From positions 16,168,486 through 16,232,485 of the forward strand of contig CM039510.1 in NCBI GenBank assembly GCA_022432975.1: DNA of 64,000 nt. Reading direction: 5' to 3'. The translations under genes and the position numbers were made by a program. The notes beneath the pieces were generated by a model, which saw nothing but the letters and a program-made list of their open reading frames with translations, was not told the DNA's origin and searched no databases. Source of the stretch: Begonia masoniana. Its lineage: Eukaryota; Streptophyta; Magnoliopsida; Cucurbitales; Begoniaceae. Below are positions 41,527 through 54,900 of this stretch, piece after piece (within the stretch, counting starts at the first letter, position 1; each line of letters begins with the position of its first letter).

Positions 41527-44068
41527 TGTGACGGCCCCAGACACGATCGGGGCCGAGGAGCCATCACTCCGGGACATTCAAAATGGGACACATTTTTTTT
41601 TAAAAACATACCCTTGAAACTTTACAGAGGGAGAAAATGTTCTCCGGATTTGAAAGTAAAACGGGAAACAGCTAAAATCAGAATGCAGAATGAATGACAG
41701 AAGAAAAGCAGGAAGGCTGGAAGCAGGGAAAATGAAAACAGTGATTCAGAAATAGACGATGGAAAAGAAAGATAGAGAAAGCTTCTAAAACATTACATAG
41801 AGGAAACCTCCTCTGAAATTGGAGTCTGGAAAATTGACAGAAGAAAAACATGAAGAAGACGAAGACATAAGGCGGAGGATGTGGGCGGAAGAAGTAGGCA
41901 GATGACGAAGCAGAAAATGTAAGTAAACTGGGCGGGCGATGTAGACTACCGGTGGATGTGAATAAGACAAAAGTAAATAGTAAACAGCGGCAGATGTGAA
42001 TTAAATAGAAGCAACAGAAACAGCGGAGGAAGTAAAGCAGATGACGTCAGGAGGAAGATGTGGATGACGTTTGGCGGAAGATGTTACTAAACCGAGGCGG
42101 AAGAGGTAGACTGGGTGACAAGGGCGGATAACATAAATAAACCGGGACAGAAGATGTGGGATGAATGACGTCAGGCGGTAGATGTAAATCCTAAGGTAGT
42201 GGTGGATGTGATTTTAAACGGCAGCGGTAGAAGTGATTTTTAAAGCAGCGGGGGATGTGATTTTTAAACGAGCAGCAGTAGAAGTGATTTTAAAAGCAGC
42301 GGTGGATGCAGGCAGAAATGCACTGTTCACCGGTGGAAGTAAATTTAAAGGCAGTGGTAGAGGTAATCGGAAGATGTAGTTTTAAAGGCAGAATTTGACA
42401 ACATTTAACATAAAGACATATGAACGGGGAGCATAAAAACAGAAGACATACAAGTTTCAAATTCTAAAAAAAAAACGATTCAGAACATGATTTTCAGACA
42501 TAACAGAAAACATGACATAAGTTTAAGAAAATAAATTTGCATTGATATCTCTAAAACCAGAGACCACCCATGCATGAACTAATCAGAGGAAACGCAATGC
42601 AGTTCCAGAATATTTAAAAATTTGTAGATAAAACTGTCAAATACAGAGGTTTTAGATATCAATACAGATTCCATACGTCGTTTTTTTAAAAGAACACAAA
42701 AGTTGTACAGAACTGAACCTACACTTCAAATATTTTTAAAACTTCAAAAGATGTTACAGAACTTGACATAACTTCAGAAAATACATTCTCACAGAGTTAA
42801 CTCTTGTCTGACTGCAACAACAAAACCCCATGAACTCGATCCACCAATTACATCAAATCATCATCATCTTGAGGCACAAAGTCCTCATCTGGGGGATCCA
42901 TACCTACAACAGGGAGTTGAACTATGAGCCTAAAGCTCAATAAGAACATATAAAATACAGTGATGCATATGTTATGCAAGAACTTTCAGAATACGGTAAC
43001 AATACAGTACATTACGTTTGACTGGCAGAGGGGTATAAGTGGGGCTTATAGGAGAACAGCTGTGATAAAAGTGCACTATCAAGCACTAGCAGAGAAACGG
43101 TACAGAAATACAGAACAGAACACTAGTATCTATCCCACACTTAACCAATACATTACATTCAGATTTTTATCTTTCTTAACTTCAAACCATGTATAGAAAA
43201 TATTTTGCATGAGCTTTTGGGAAAAACGTGTATGCATGGACGTTTACGGTGTTTCAGCTTAAAACAGCAGACAACATGAATAAACGGCAGAAAGAATAGA
43301 AATATAGAAAACTCAAAGCGAAACTCTAACTTATCTACCTGAAACAGCCTAACAGAAGTAAAACCTAGTATTTCTGTGTTGTAGGGCCTTAAGGGCCAAC
43401 CTACGGGTATAAACTTACCTGTTTGCTGTAGAGTTGATAGTCCTTAACGTCTCGGTGATGCACGAACCTATAACATGCACATAAAGAAAATGAGCAAAGC
43501 TACAAATGCTAACTAACAACTTGGTAGGACATGCTCCAAACTTCATTCAAACCTTTAGAAAAAAAAACCGACGTGTTTTCATACAGTAACAGAGAGTTTT
43601 CTCCAAAATATCTTAACCCTAACTTCAGCAAAACTCTCATTTTAACTTGTCCAAACTTGTTAACTTTAGCAGATGATTACCTTCACTGGAGAAAACAGGA
43701 GAATGGAAGTCTTTTGGAAAGGTTACAGTCGCCTGCAGGAGAGAAAACAGAGAGCAATGGAAAAAAGCAGATGAGAAATGAGGGTTTCTCGTACGAGGAA
43801 AGAGAAGAAGAACATGGCTTCTTCAACAAGTTGCCAAGTGTCAAGCCTCCATTGGCCATTCCCCACCAACCTTAATTGGCTTCCCATTTTTCCCTTCCAT
43901 TGGTTTTTAACTATTTTACTATTTAGTTCCTCAAATCAGTTTTACGAATCACCCACATTCAATTGAAACTATCGGTAAACTCATAAAATATACATTGTAT
44001 AAATATTCCCATTAATTTCGTATAATAATTCAAGGAATATTTACATGACAAAATTGTTGGGTGTTACA
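41527..44068 (-). repeat. 5' LTR of element G (minus strand, 2542 bp)
   Basis: The LTR starts TGTAACACCCAACAATTTTG (right edge 44068) and ends GGCCGTCACA (left edge 41527), directly followed by GTTATGGTATCAGAGC, the primer site, at about 41511-41526. It is related to LTR C. A cluster of CGGAAGATGT / GATGACGTCAGG motifs fills about 41860-42380. Confidence 0.92.
42848..42904 (-). other. Exon-3-like acidic peptide segment, LTR G
   Basis: After GTTGTAG the frame reads GMDPPDEDFVPQDDDDLM and TAA. In G the exon-2-like block upstream (ending at about 43422) has an in-frame TAA, so only the last exon is open. Confidence 0.48.
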
Positions 44069-44901
44069 ATTCAAAAATATGGACTCATTTAAATTTAGCT
44101 TCGCATTACTTGTAGCTTCCAAAAAATTAGCAACTTCCATTTCACTGTCTATCTCCGAAAATACGGAAGCCTAATTAAATGATTAAGTACATAAAGAGAA
44201 TATTGAGATGCAGAAATGAAATATTATAAGATATTAAATCCACTTAGACACATGGTAAGTTATGTTTAAAATATTACTAAACATAATTGAGTTATGTAGG
44301 GAGCAAGACTACAATGAGTCTATTAAACAAGTTAATATTTAATGCAATCAATCTTTTATTCTAATATAATTATAATATATATATAAGTTATCTTTAAAAT
44401 AATATTTAAATATTCACTAAAACTTCAAATATAAAATTATAAGCTATGTTTAAAATAATAGCATGTTTTTGCTCCACGGATATTGGAAATTAAATAGGAA
44501 CAGTAATAAGGACTATTTGTTTTATCCAACCACAAACAAAATTAAATCAATGAAATAATTTATTATATATAGGGTAAATTCCAAAATACCCCTGAAATAT
44601 GAATATTTATCGAAAAAATCTTCAAACAAAAAGTTCACGCAGTCAAAACCTCGAACAATTAAACAAAACCAAGCCTAAAATGTGCAGCCCCTCGCGATCC
44701 TGGATATTTTTTCATTTTTTTATAAATTAAAAAAAAAAATACCAAATCATATTCAATTCACTTGAAATTTTTACCACATGTTCATTACATTATGAAAAGG
44801 TAATATAAAAAGTTCCGTCGTTTTTTAATACTTTTATGAAAATCAGTGAATTTTTATGTGAATTAGTGACATCTTCAACTTCAAATGGCCATAACTTTTA
44901 C
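44069..44901. other. AT-rich stretch between elements G and H
   Basis: No coding text is seen. The first half is low-complexity A/T-rich. From about 44574 the text GGGTAAATTCCAAAATACCCCTGA resembles the edge of a small non-autonomous repeat. 44880-44900 (TCAAATGGCCATAACTTTTA) lies directly before LTR H. This may be the only host-like DNA in the window. Confidence 0.4.
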
Positions 44902-45555
44902 TGTGACAGCCCCCGACTCGATCGGGGCCGAGGAGCCATCACTCCGGGACATTTAACAGAGAACGAGACGTATATTTTTTTTTAACCAAACAGACTGAAC
45001 TTTTAAGAGCAAACCCTTAAAAGCAATACATAGAGAGAAAACTTTCTCTGGATTTGAGAACTAGGAGCTAGTTTAAAACTGGATTACAGGGGTGATTGAC
45101 AGAAGGAAACTAGGAAAAACAGTAAACAGAAATGGACGGCTGAAATAAAGAAGCAGAATAAAATAGGATAACAGAGAGAGTAAAGACAACTAGAAGAGGG
45201 CATACTGTAGAAGGGCTACAATGGATGACATAAATAAACTGGGTGGAAGACGTAGGCAGTAGATAAAGCAGAAAATGTAAGTAAACTGGGCGGAAGAAGT
45301 AAGGCGAAAGACAGCGGTAGATGTGAATAAGACAAAAGTGAACAGTAAACAGCAGCATATGTGAATAAGACAAAAATGAACAGTAAAAAGTGGCAGATGT
45401 GAATAAGACAAAAGTGAACAGTAAACATCGCTAGATGTAAATTAAATAGAAGCAACAGAAACAGCGGTAGAAGTAAAGCAGATGATGTCAAGCGGAAGAT
45501 GTAAATAAACTGGGCGGAAGATGTGGGCAGATGACGTCAGGCGGAAGATGTAAAT

Positions 45556-45790
45556 AAACTGGGCGAAAATGAACTGTTCACCGATAGAAGTGAACTACAA
45601 GTAGAAATGGACTGTTCACCGGTAGAAGTGAACTACAGGCAGAAGAGGACTGTTCACCGGTGGAAGTGAACTACAGACAGAAATGAACTGTTCACCGGTG
45701 GAAGTTAACTACAGACAGAAATGAACTGTTCATCGGTGGAAGTGAACTATAGACATAAATGAACTGTTCACCGGTGGAAGTGATTTCAAA
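45556..45790 (-). repeat. Tandem ~38-bp repeats in LTR H
   Basis: About six units contain ACTGTTCACCGGTGGAAGTG followed by AACTACAGACAGAAATG, with point differences. Confidence 0.8.
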
Positions 45791-46332
45791 AGCAGCGGTG
45801 GATGTGATTTTTAAAGGCAAAATGGACAACTGTTTTTGGAGGGCAGCGTGGATGACTAACACTTAGTCAAATACTGGAAAACTTGAAAGGCAAAAACTCA
45901 AGGCAGAATGGATGACTATTTTACAGGGAGACATAAAACAGATAGCATGAAAACTTCAAAACCCCAAAACCCGATTCCAAAACACAGTTTTAAAACATGC
46001 TTGGAAACACGACAGAAGTTCAAAAATCTAACTGCATGGATTGATTTAAAATTTGAAACAATCCATGCATAACCTAAAAGGAGAGATTCTAAGCAGTTCC
46101 AGAATAATTCAAAACATATATACAACTGTTAATTACAGAGGTTTAAAAACTTAAACACCAAAACCTATATGTTATAAAATCCCAACAAAATTCCGAACAG
46201 AGTTTTAAACAACAACACAGAATCCCAATAGAGTTTTCAGACAATAAAATTTACTTTTAAAACTTCCCTCCCTCGGGTAAGAAGCATGTTTAGCTGCCAC
46301 AACCACCCCAAAAAGCTCGAGCCAGCAGTCAC

Positions 46333-46379
46333 TTATTCGTACAATTGAGGCACAAAGTCCTCATCCACGGGATCCGTAC
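46333..46379 (-). other. Exon-3-like acidic peptide segment, LTR H
   Basis: After GATGTAG the frame reads GTDPVDEDFVPQLYE and TAA over 47 nt. Confidence 0.47.
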
Positions 46380-46716
46380 CTACATCAGAGAGTTCAACTA
46401 TGAGCCTAGAGCTCAGTAAGGATATATAAAATGCAGTGATGCATATGCTATGCATGAACTTTCGAAATACAGTGACATTACATTACATTACGTTTCACTG
46501 GACAGGAAGGTATAAGTGGGGCTTATAGAGGAACTGGCGCACATACATACTTGACATAACAGGACATGACACTGGTTAGTAATTTTGCCGGGTCACAGGG
46601 AAGGACAAGGTACAGGGTGTCCTTGGCGAGGACGGTTTTACATGAGTCCCAGAGAAGGACAAGAATAGGATGTCAGTCCTCGTCCACACTTAACCATACA
46701 TTACATACACATTTTT

Positions 46717-46911
46717 TGTGAAGGCCAAAATCCCGATTCCGATTGGAATCCGAGAGCCAAGCCATCACTTTGGGACATAACAGAAAAACACAGACTATAT
46801 ATTTTTTTTGAAACTTTTAGAACGTTACAGGGAGAAGAAACCTTCTCTGGAAATGGGACTGGATGACATATGTATAAAACTGGATGACAATTACGGTTCG
46901 AAGAACAGAAG
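46717..46911 (-). repeat. 3' LTR of element I, end part
   Basis: TGTGAAGGCCAAAATCCCG at the left edge corresponds to the LTR end. CATCACTTTGGGACAT matches CATCACTCCGGGACAT of G and H. Solo LTR F interrupts it at AGAAG. Confidence 0.75.
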
Positions 46912-47064
46912 TGTAACACCCGACAATGTTCGGCCAGGTATTTTCTTAACAGCTTTAACTGTCACCTCCACCGTTAACCTTTACAATTTCGAATTTAAAT
47001 GCCAAAGCTTAATTGATTTTATTTGTGTGATGGCAGAATTGTATATAAGATGGATTTCAATCGA

Positions 47065-47072
47065 TATAAATA
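47065..47072 (+). promoter_or_regulatory. TATA-like box in LTR F
   Basis: TATAAATA lies about 150 bp after the LTR start and is followed by a C/T-rich leader. Confidence 0.55.
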
Positions 47073-48198
47073 GAAAATAGAAATCCTTAAACCTCACTAA
47101 AACCCCACTGTAGCCTACACTTTCCTTCTGCTATTTCTCAACCTCTAGAGCTCTCCTTCTCTTTGCTAGCAACTCCTTCATCGGCGACCGGTTCTTCAGT
47201 CTCCACCCCGACAATCCACGCTCTAGGTAAGGCTTAGACAATGTAGCTGCTGGTTAGTTACTTAGAGCTCTGTTTTCAGCTAAAACTTGAAGTTTTAGAT
47301 TATTCAATGGCTGAGTTATTGTAGTAACATTTATAATCTGCGTTTAGCAATGGCATTTTTTATTCGATTCTGGACATTAAGATAACCGACTGTGTTTAGT
47401 TGCTAGGTTGAATCTGGGCATTTTAGGTTCTGGAAACTTGATCTACGCACATAAGGTGCTTTACTAAAGAACTTAGAAATACATGTATGTTAGATTCTAG
47501 GATGACTTTTTGGTTAGAACTTTTAGGATTTTGTTTTAACTCTGTAATGTGAAATGTTTTAGGTGAAGAAAAATTTGAGGTGAAGTGCTCAAGTTGCTAA
47601 GGGAAAACAGGTAAGTGAGTGAGTAAGATTCCCGGCCATTAAGGCCCTACATCACAAGGGTACTAGGTAGAAGTTGTCTATAATGTTTAAAGATATCTGT
47701 GCTATTGTCTGTTTGGTTATGATACTCGAGTTGATAGTGTGATCTTTTCTGAATAAATGAGCTGTCCTTTTAGTCTGATGAAATGAGAGTACTCATTCTC
47801 ATGCTTCACGATTGTTTTCCTTTTCAAGCATATGAAAATGTTTTAAGTGCATGTTTTCCTTCACGATCAAGATATGAACATGAAACTTACGCAACAAGGA
47901 TTAAGAGAGGGTTGAGGGCGGTTTGGCGTATGTCACTGTCCAAAAGGAGGACTATGAATACGGCCTGCAAGGGACTATGTACACTTTCACTGTCAACCCC
48001 CTTTTCGGCACAAATCCTCCCTTAATCCACATGATGTAAATGATGAACAAGAACGTGATGTAAACGATGAAAACGATGAACAAGAACAAGAACAAGAAAA
48101 GATCATGATGTTTTCCTTAAACTGTTCATTCATGCATACATGTTAGCGTTGCACTCCTTACTAAGCATTAGGCTTATAGTTTAAACCTTATGATGTAG

Positions 48199-48245
48199 GT
48201 GAAGAACTACCAGGTGAGGATTTCAAATTCAGTGAGGATGTCTAA
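48199..48245 (+). other. Exon-3-like acidic peptide segment, LTR F
   Basis: After GATGTAG the frame reads GEELPGEDFKFSEDV and TAA over 47 nt. The upstream exon-2-like block has an in-frame TAA. Confidence 0.48.
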
Positions 48246-48554
48246 AACTGGTTGCTGGATGGAGCTCAGGGTGACAGATTTGTGGCTGGAAAGGCGATTA
48301 TGACCCCTGGTTACTGCTCTTATGATGTTAGTAAGAATTATACATACTGAAATTAAGTAGGAAGGGATTTTCTTAACATGATGGATTTTGGGATTTGTCT
48401 GACTGGATTTCTAAGTTTAAGAATGATCATGAGGAGATAGAATGATTTATGTTTTATTTAAGTCTTCCGCTACACGTATTCTGGATGAGTATATGATTTA
48501 TACCTGTGCAATCTTATTTTAGTCAAGTTGAAGTCTGTGAAAGTCAGGATGTCT

Positions 48555-49200
48555 CGTTTCGTAGATGTTGTCGTCGGTAGATGCTATTCATTACCATCGA
48601 CAGATGCGAGGATTTCTTATTCACCGGTAGAGGTCTTCTATCGGATGATGATTATATGTAACGTGTGATGCACATGTCAATCGGCAGATGCTGATTATTA
48701 CGATCAGTAGATGCTAGAAATTCTTTACACACCGGTAGAGGTCTTCTATCGGATGATGATTATTATGTCACTGTGATTCACATGTCAACCGGAAGATGTA
48801 GATTTTTCACTATTGGTAGAAGTGAGTATAATGTCTTGTCGTGTTGTGATCGGTAGATGTTGTCTATTTCTATCGGTAGATGTTATTTATTTCTATCAGG
48901 TAATGTTTAATGAGTCACATGGGATGCACATGTGAATAGAAAGATTTAGACTTTTTTCACTATCGGTAGGAGTGAGTATAATGTCTTGTCATTTTGTGAT
49001 CGGTAGATGTTGTCTATTTTCTATCGGTAGAAGTTGTTTATTTCTATCGGAAGAAGTTTAATGAGTCAGGTGGGTTGCACGTGACAATTGGTAGATGTCG
49101 TTGTTTAATGCTATCGGCAGATGTGAAAAGAAAGTTTTGTCGTTTTGCGATCGGCAGATGTGAGAAGAAGGTTTTGTCGTTTGCGATCGGTAGATGTCCT
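48555..49200 (+). repeat. ATCGGTAGATGT motif cluster in LTR F
   Basis: Some twenty variants (ATCGGTAGATGT, ATCGGCAGATGT, ACCGGTAGAGGT, ATCGGAAGAAGT) occur at 15-50 bp spacing in one orientation. Confidence 0.75.
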
Positions 49201-49409
49201 TTTATTTTCAATTCCCTCAATCAAAAGTCTTAACGTTTTGTCTATTCATAAATGTTGTTTACATATTGAGTTTTCTGCTGTATAATCGAGGATTATAGAT
49301 AGAATTTTAATCATTGAGAGAAATTTTAAAATTTTCTGTAAATTTCTTAGTCCTAGTTCTATGTCATGGGTAACAATCGGGTTAGGGAGACTCGGGTTAT
49401 TACAAGAAG

Positions 49410-51901
49410 ACAGAGGACTTTTATAAATCGAACCTTTAAAACTTCTCAAAGAGAGAAGACTTTCTCTGGATTTTTAAAAACTGGGAGCTAATTTATAACC
49501 TGATCACAGAAGTGAATAACAGAAGAGACTGGGAAGAAAAGGGAACAAAAAGGGACGACGAAAATAAATAAACAGAATAAACAGGAAATAAAGGCAGGAA
49601 AACATAGGCAGAAGACTGGCGAAATAAGTGGATTTTAAACAGATGTGAATAAACAAAGGCAGCGGTGGATATGAATTTTAAAAGCAGCGGTGGATGTGAA
49701 TACGACAAAAATGAACAGTAGCAGCGATGGATGTGAATAAACAAAAATGAACAGTGGCAGCGGTGGTTGTGAATAAACAAAGGCAGCAGTGGATATGAAT
49801 TTTAAAAGCAGCAGTGGATGTGAATACGACAAAACAGATGACGTCAGGCGGATGATGTAAATTTTACAGGCAACGGGGTACGCAGACAGAAGTGCACTGT
49901 TTACCGGTGGATGTGAATAAGATAAAACAGATGACGTCAGGCAAAAGATGAAATTGTAGAGACAACGGTGGATGCAGTTTTAAACGGGCAGCGGGCAGTG
50001 GTGGATATGATTTTACAAGTAGCGGTGGACGTGATTTTTAGAATGGGCAGCTGTGGAAGTGAATTTAAAGCAGGCGTGGATATGGATAAACTGGGCGGGC
50101 GACGTAGTTTTAAAGGCAGAAATTGACAACTTTTGACAGGATTACACAGAAACAGAAATCGTGAAATCATAAAGTGTGAAAGCTTCACGCTTCAGAAAAA
50201 AGAAAGCGATTCACAACATGATTTTGGGCATATCAAGGAAACACGACAGAGTTCTAAGGAAACAGATTGCATAGATAACTCTAAAGCCAAAGATAATCCA
50301 TGCACACCCTAAAGGAGAGATATTCCAAATAATTCCAGAATACTTCAGAATATACACAACTGTCAAATACAGAGTTTTTAAAACTTAAACATCAGAACTT
50401 ATACATTGTTTTAAGATTTGGAAGTCTGTACAGAACTCGATATACATTACCAAAACTTCACCAGACAGGGGTTTTCAAACTTCAACACCAATCCTATACA
50501 CCGGTTTAAAATTTCAAAAGTTATACAGGACTTGACATAATTTTAAAATACCCTCAAAAAATAGAATGTGTCTGGCTGCAGCAACCAAACCCCACGAGCT
50601 CGATCCCCCAACTATGTCAGATCATCATCTTGAGGCACAAAGTCCTCATTTGCGGGTTTAGTACCTACATCAGGGAGTTCACCTATGAGTCTAAAACTAA
50701 GTAAGGACATATATAAATGTAGTGATGTATATGCTATGCATGAACTTTCAGAAATACGGTGACAGTACAGTACATTACGTTTCAGTGGCAGAGGGGTATA
50801 AGTGGGGCTTATAGGCGAACTGGCAAGTGCACGACAGACACATAACAGATTTACAGAACAGAAACAGAACAGAACAGACAGAGCTGTACAGAACAGTAGG
50901 CCAGTCCCCCTCCCGCACTTAACCAATACATTATAGTTAAATTTTATCTTGTTTAGCTTCAAACCGTGTACAGAAAACAGTTTTGCATGAACTTTCGGGA
51001 AAATCGTGTATGAATGGACATTCACTGTGCTTACAATTAAAACAGCAGACAACAGAAACAACACAAAAGAACTTAAAGGAAGAACAGGTTACTCGGAATA
51101 TAACTTCAACTTATCTACCCGAAACCTCCCTACAGTAGTAAAATCCTAGAGTCTTCGTGATGTAGGGCCTTAAGGGCCAACCTACAGGTATGAACTTACC
51201 TGTTTGCTGTAGAGTCGATGTTCTTGATTGTCTCGGTAATGCGCGAACCTGTACATGCATGGAAGGAAAATAAACAAGCTGCAACTGCTAATAAATAACT
51301 TGTAGTATATGCTTCTAACTCCATTAAGACTTTTAGAAAATGATCCAAAGTGTTTTCACGTAATAACAGTGAGTTTTCTCCAAAATACCTTAACCCTAAA
51401 ATTCAACAAAACTCACTTTTAACATGTCCATACTTGTTAACTAGGTTAGATGATTACCTTTGTTGAAGAAAATATAAGTAAGCAGGAGAAACAAGTTTTG
51501 GATATTTGGCACCGTCGCCTAGAAGAGAGGAAACATAGAGCAGTGGAATAAAGCATATGAAAATGAGGGTTTCACGTAGGAGGGAAGAGAAAAGAACATG
51601 GCTTCTTCAACAAGTTGCCAAGTGTCACACAACCATTGGCTTCCTCCCACCAATCCCTAATTGGTTTACCTATTTTGCCCTCCCATTGGTTTTTTTTTAA
51701 CCAAGGTGTTCTGTTTTTGTTGATTTTTAGTTTGGTTTTCCAATTGAATTATTAGTTAAATTCACCGATCCGTTTTCTCTAGACATCAACATGTGGTGTC
51801 ACAAAACTCCAATGAAATACGCACTTCATTAGTGGCCAATATATGTATATCCATTTAATTGTTCAAAGAATAATTACATGGCTAAAATGCCGGGTGCTAC
51901 A
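49410..51901 (-). repeat. 3' LTR of element I, main part
   Basis: The right edge CCGGGTGCTACA is the complement of the LTR start TGTAGCACCCGG. The purine tract (complement at 51902-51914) and gag-pol follow. It includes a motif cluster (about 49640-50110) and the exon-3-like block 50612-50664. Confidence 0.9.
50612..50664 (-). other. Exon-3-like acidic peptide segment, LTR I
   Basis: After GATGTAG the frame reads GTKPANEDFVPQDDDLT and TAG over 53 nt, the same length as in LTR C. Confidence 0.5.
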
Positions 51902-51914
51902 TTCCACCCACCTT
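51902..51914 (-). promoter_or_regulatory. Polypurine tract of element I
   Basis: The complement reads AAGGTGGGTGGAA, directly before the LTR start. Confidence 0.88.
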
Positions 51915-51941
51915 AACAAAAATTTTGTCCCCAAAATTTGC

Positions 51942-54900
51942 CTAAGTAAAAAGGTCCAGATATTGGGCCCTAACATCCTCTTGTCTTTCCCACATGGCTT
52001 CCTCCACATCATGATTGCGCCACAAAAGCTTCACCAATGGGACTACCTTGTTGCGCAACACCTTGAGTGAAGTATCCAATATCTGTATGGGCCTTTCTTC
52101 GTATGTCAGTGTCGGCATGATATCAAAGTCCACCTGTTTCACGATCTGAGTTGGATCTCGTACACATTTTCTCAGCATCGAGACATGGAAAACATTGTGA
52201 ACTCCATCCATAGATGCTGGCAACTACAGTCTGTAGGCCATGCTTCCCACACGCTTCAAAATGGGAAAAGGTCCAATGAACCGTGGGCTGAGTTTCCCTT
52301 TTTTACCAAATCTCATTACGCCCTTGAAAGGTGACACTTTCAGGAATACTTCATCGCCCTCAACGAACTCTAAGTCTTTTCTTCTATGGTCCGCATAACT
52401 CTTCTGTTGACTCTGAGCAATCTTTATTCTTTGTTTGATAGCAGCTATCACCTCGGACATCTGCTGTAATATCTTAGGGCCGATAAGCTTGGTTTCTCTG
52501 ACCTCATCCCAACACAATTGGGATCTACACTTTCAGTCATAAAGAGCTTCATAAGGAGCCATGCCAATTGTAGCCTGGTAGTGATTGTTGTAAGCAAACT
52601 CCACGAGTGGCAAATATCTACTCCAAGGAGCATGAAATTCCAGCACGCATGACCTTAACATGTCTTCGAGTATTTGAATCGTCCTCACGGATTGTCCGTC
52701 CATCTGTGGATGAAATGTCGTGCTGAAATCTAACTTGGTGCCCAAAGAGCTCTACAAGCTTTTCCAAAACCTGGAAGTAAATCTGGGATCACGGTTTGAG
52801 ACGATTGACACAGGAATGCCATGCAGCTTAATAATCCCGTTAATATACAGCTCTGCATACTGATCCTTTGAGTACGTCGTCTTCACAGGTAGAAAATGGG
52901 CCGACTTCATCGATCTATCCACTATGACCCAAATGCTATTATGGCCCTTAGCTGTCCTTGGAAGGCCAACAACAAAGTCCATTGTGATGTTCTCCCATTT
53001 CCATTCGAGGATCGAGAGAGGCTGAAGCGTTTCACTTGGTCATTGATGTTTAGCTTTGACCCGTTGACATATCATGCAAGACTCCACATATTTGGCCACT
53101 TCATTCTTCATATTCAGCCACCAGAAGTGAAGTTTCAAGTCTTGATACATCTTTGTGCTTCCAGGATGTACAGAGAAAGGAGATGAGTGGGCTTCCGACA
53201 AGATGTTCTTTCGTAGCTCCTCGTCTCTCGGAACATACCACCTGTCTTTGAACTTCAGAATACCATCTCCCGAATTATTGAAATCGGAAGAGGCCATAGT
53301 TAACTTGCTCACAATATCAGCCATCTCATTTGAATTGGTCATCTGGGCTTCCTTAATTTGGTCCAGGACGGTGGGCCGTAATGTATCTCTATATCAAACT
53401 TTTGTATCTCTGTCCTCAAAGGCATTGATACGGCCGACATAGTCGGTTGCATAGTAGCTGGCATCATGTTCAGTGCATCGGCTACCACATTAGCTTTACC
53501 CGGGTGGTATTTAATCTCAACATGGTAGTCTTTCACAAATTCTAGCCACCGTCTTTGTCTCATGTTTAACTCTTTCTGGGTAAATATATACTCCAGGCTC
53601 TTGTGACCCGAAAACACCTCACATGATCGTCCGTACAAGTGGTGTCTCCATACTTTCAGCACAAATACTACTGCCGCTACCTCGAGGTCATGTGTAGGGT
53701 AGTTTTGCTTATGGTTCTTCAATTGTTTGGATGCGTATGCTACCACTTTCCCTTCTTGCATTAATACACATCCCAAGCCAATCTTGGACGCATCACAGTA
53801 TGCGCTTAATTTACCGTCCTCAACTGGCAATACTAACAGAGGAGCAGCGGTTAATTTCTGCTTAAGTGTCTGAAAGCTCACCTCACAAGCTTCAGACCAC
53901 TTGAACTTGACGTCCTTCCTCGTTAAGCTGGTCATAGGCTTCTCTATTACAGAAAATTCCTTGATAAACTTTTTGTAATAACCAGCTAACCCGATAAAGC
54001 TCCGTACCTCACTAGCATTTCTCGGTCTCGGCCATTCTTTCATGGCCAGAATCTTGGCTTGATCCACCGAAACTCCTTCTGCAGACACCACGTGGCCTGG
54101 GAACTTAATCCTGCTAAACCAGAATTTGCACTTTGATAGCTTGGCATATAATTGATGCTGTTTTAGAGTTGACAGCACAATAGCCAAGTGCTCTTTATGC
54201 TCCTCCTCATTATGAGAATAAACCAGGATGTCGTCAATGAAGACGATTACCAATTTATCCAAGAAGTCCTGGAATATCCTATCCAAGAAGTCCTAGAATA
54301 TCCTATTCATAAATGCCGCGGGGGCATTAGTCAACCCAAAAGACATCACCAAGAACTCGTAGTGTCCGTACCGGGTCCTGAAGGCGGTCTTTGAAATATC
54401 ATCATCCCTGACCTTTAATTGATAATAACTGGAGCTGCAAGTCAATTTTCGAGAATACCAGAGCTCCTTGCAGCTGGTCAAACAAATCATCGATCCGCGG
54501 CAACGGGTACTTAGTTTTGATGGTCAATTTGTTCTGCTCACGATAATCAATGCACATGCGTAGGGACCCATCCTTCTTCTTAAAAAATAGGACCGGGGCA
54601 CCCCACGGAGAGAAACTAGGGTGCACAAAACCCTTGTCCACCAACTCCTTTAGCTGAGCCTTCAACTCCTTCAGCTCAATCGGTGCCATATGGTACGGGT
54701 TCTTCGATACCGGCTCAGCACTAGGATATACGTCAATCTCAAACTCGATTTCGCGATCAGGTGGCAATCTCGGTAAGTCATCTAAGAAAACCTCTGAGAA
54801 GTCTCGAACTACCGGAATATTCTGAAGTTCCACCTCACCTTGCCTTTGAACGTTAATCACGTGGGCCAGAAATTCGTTGCATCCTGACTTCATTAGCTGT

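Larger units (their letters stand above)
44902..46716 (-). repeat. LTR H (minus strand, 5' part cut off by element I)
   Basis: The left edge TGTGACAGCCCCCGACTCGATCGGGG is the LTR end. No primer site follows on the minus strand (GTAAAAGTTATGGCC instead), so it is a solo LTR or a 3' LTR. It is related to LTRs C, G and I. Element I begins at 46717, and the rest of H should lie beyond the right window edge. Confidence 0.75.
46912..49404 (+). repeat. Solo LTR F (2493 bp)
   Basis: The LTR runs from TGTAACACCCGACAAT to GGGTTATTACA and is flanked by AGAAG at 46907-46911 and 49405-49409, with no internal region. A TATA-like TATAAATA is at 47065-47072, donor-like AG|GTAAGG near 47225, exon-2-like donor CAG|GTAAGT near 47610, and the exon-3-like block at 48199-48245. 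From about 48555 to 49200 it has many ATCGGTAGATGT motifs. Confidence 0.92.

Noticed and set aside
43531..43966. 114-codon and 62-codon frames on the plus strand
   Set aside because: They are antisense to the leader part of LTR G and match nothing recognisable.
46717..46911. Separate short LTR fragment
   Set aside because: It is the end of the element I 3' LTR, separated from the rest by solo LTR F with AGAAG on both sides.
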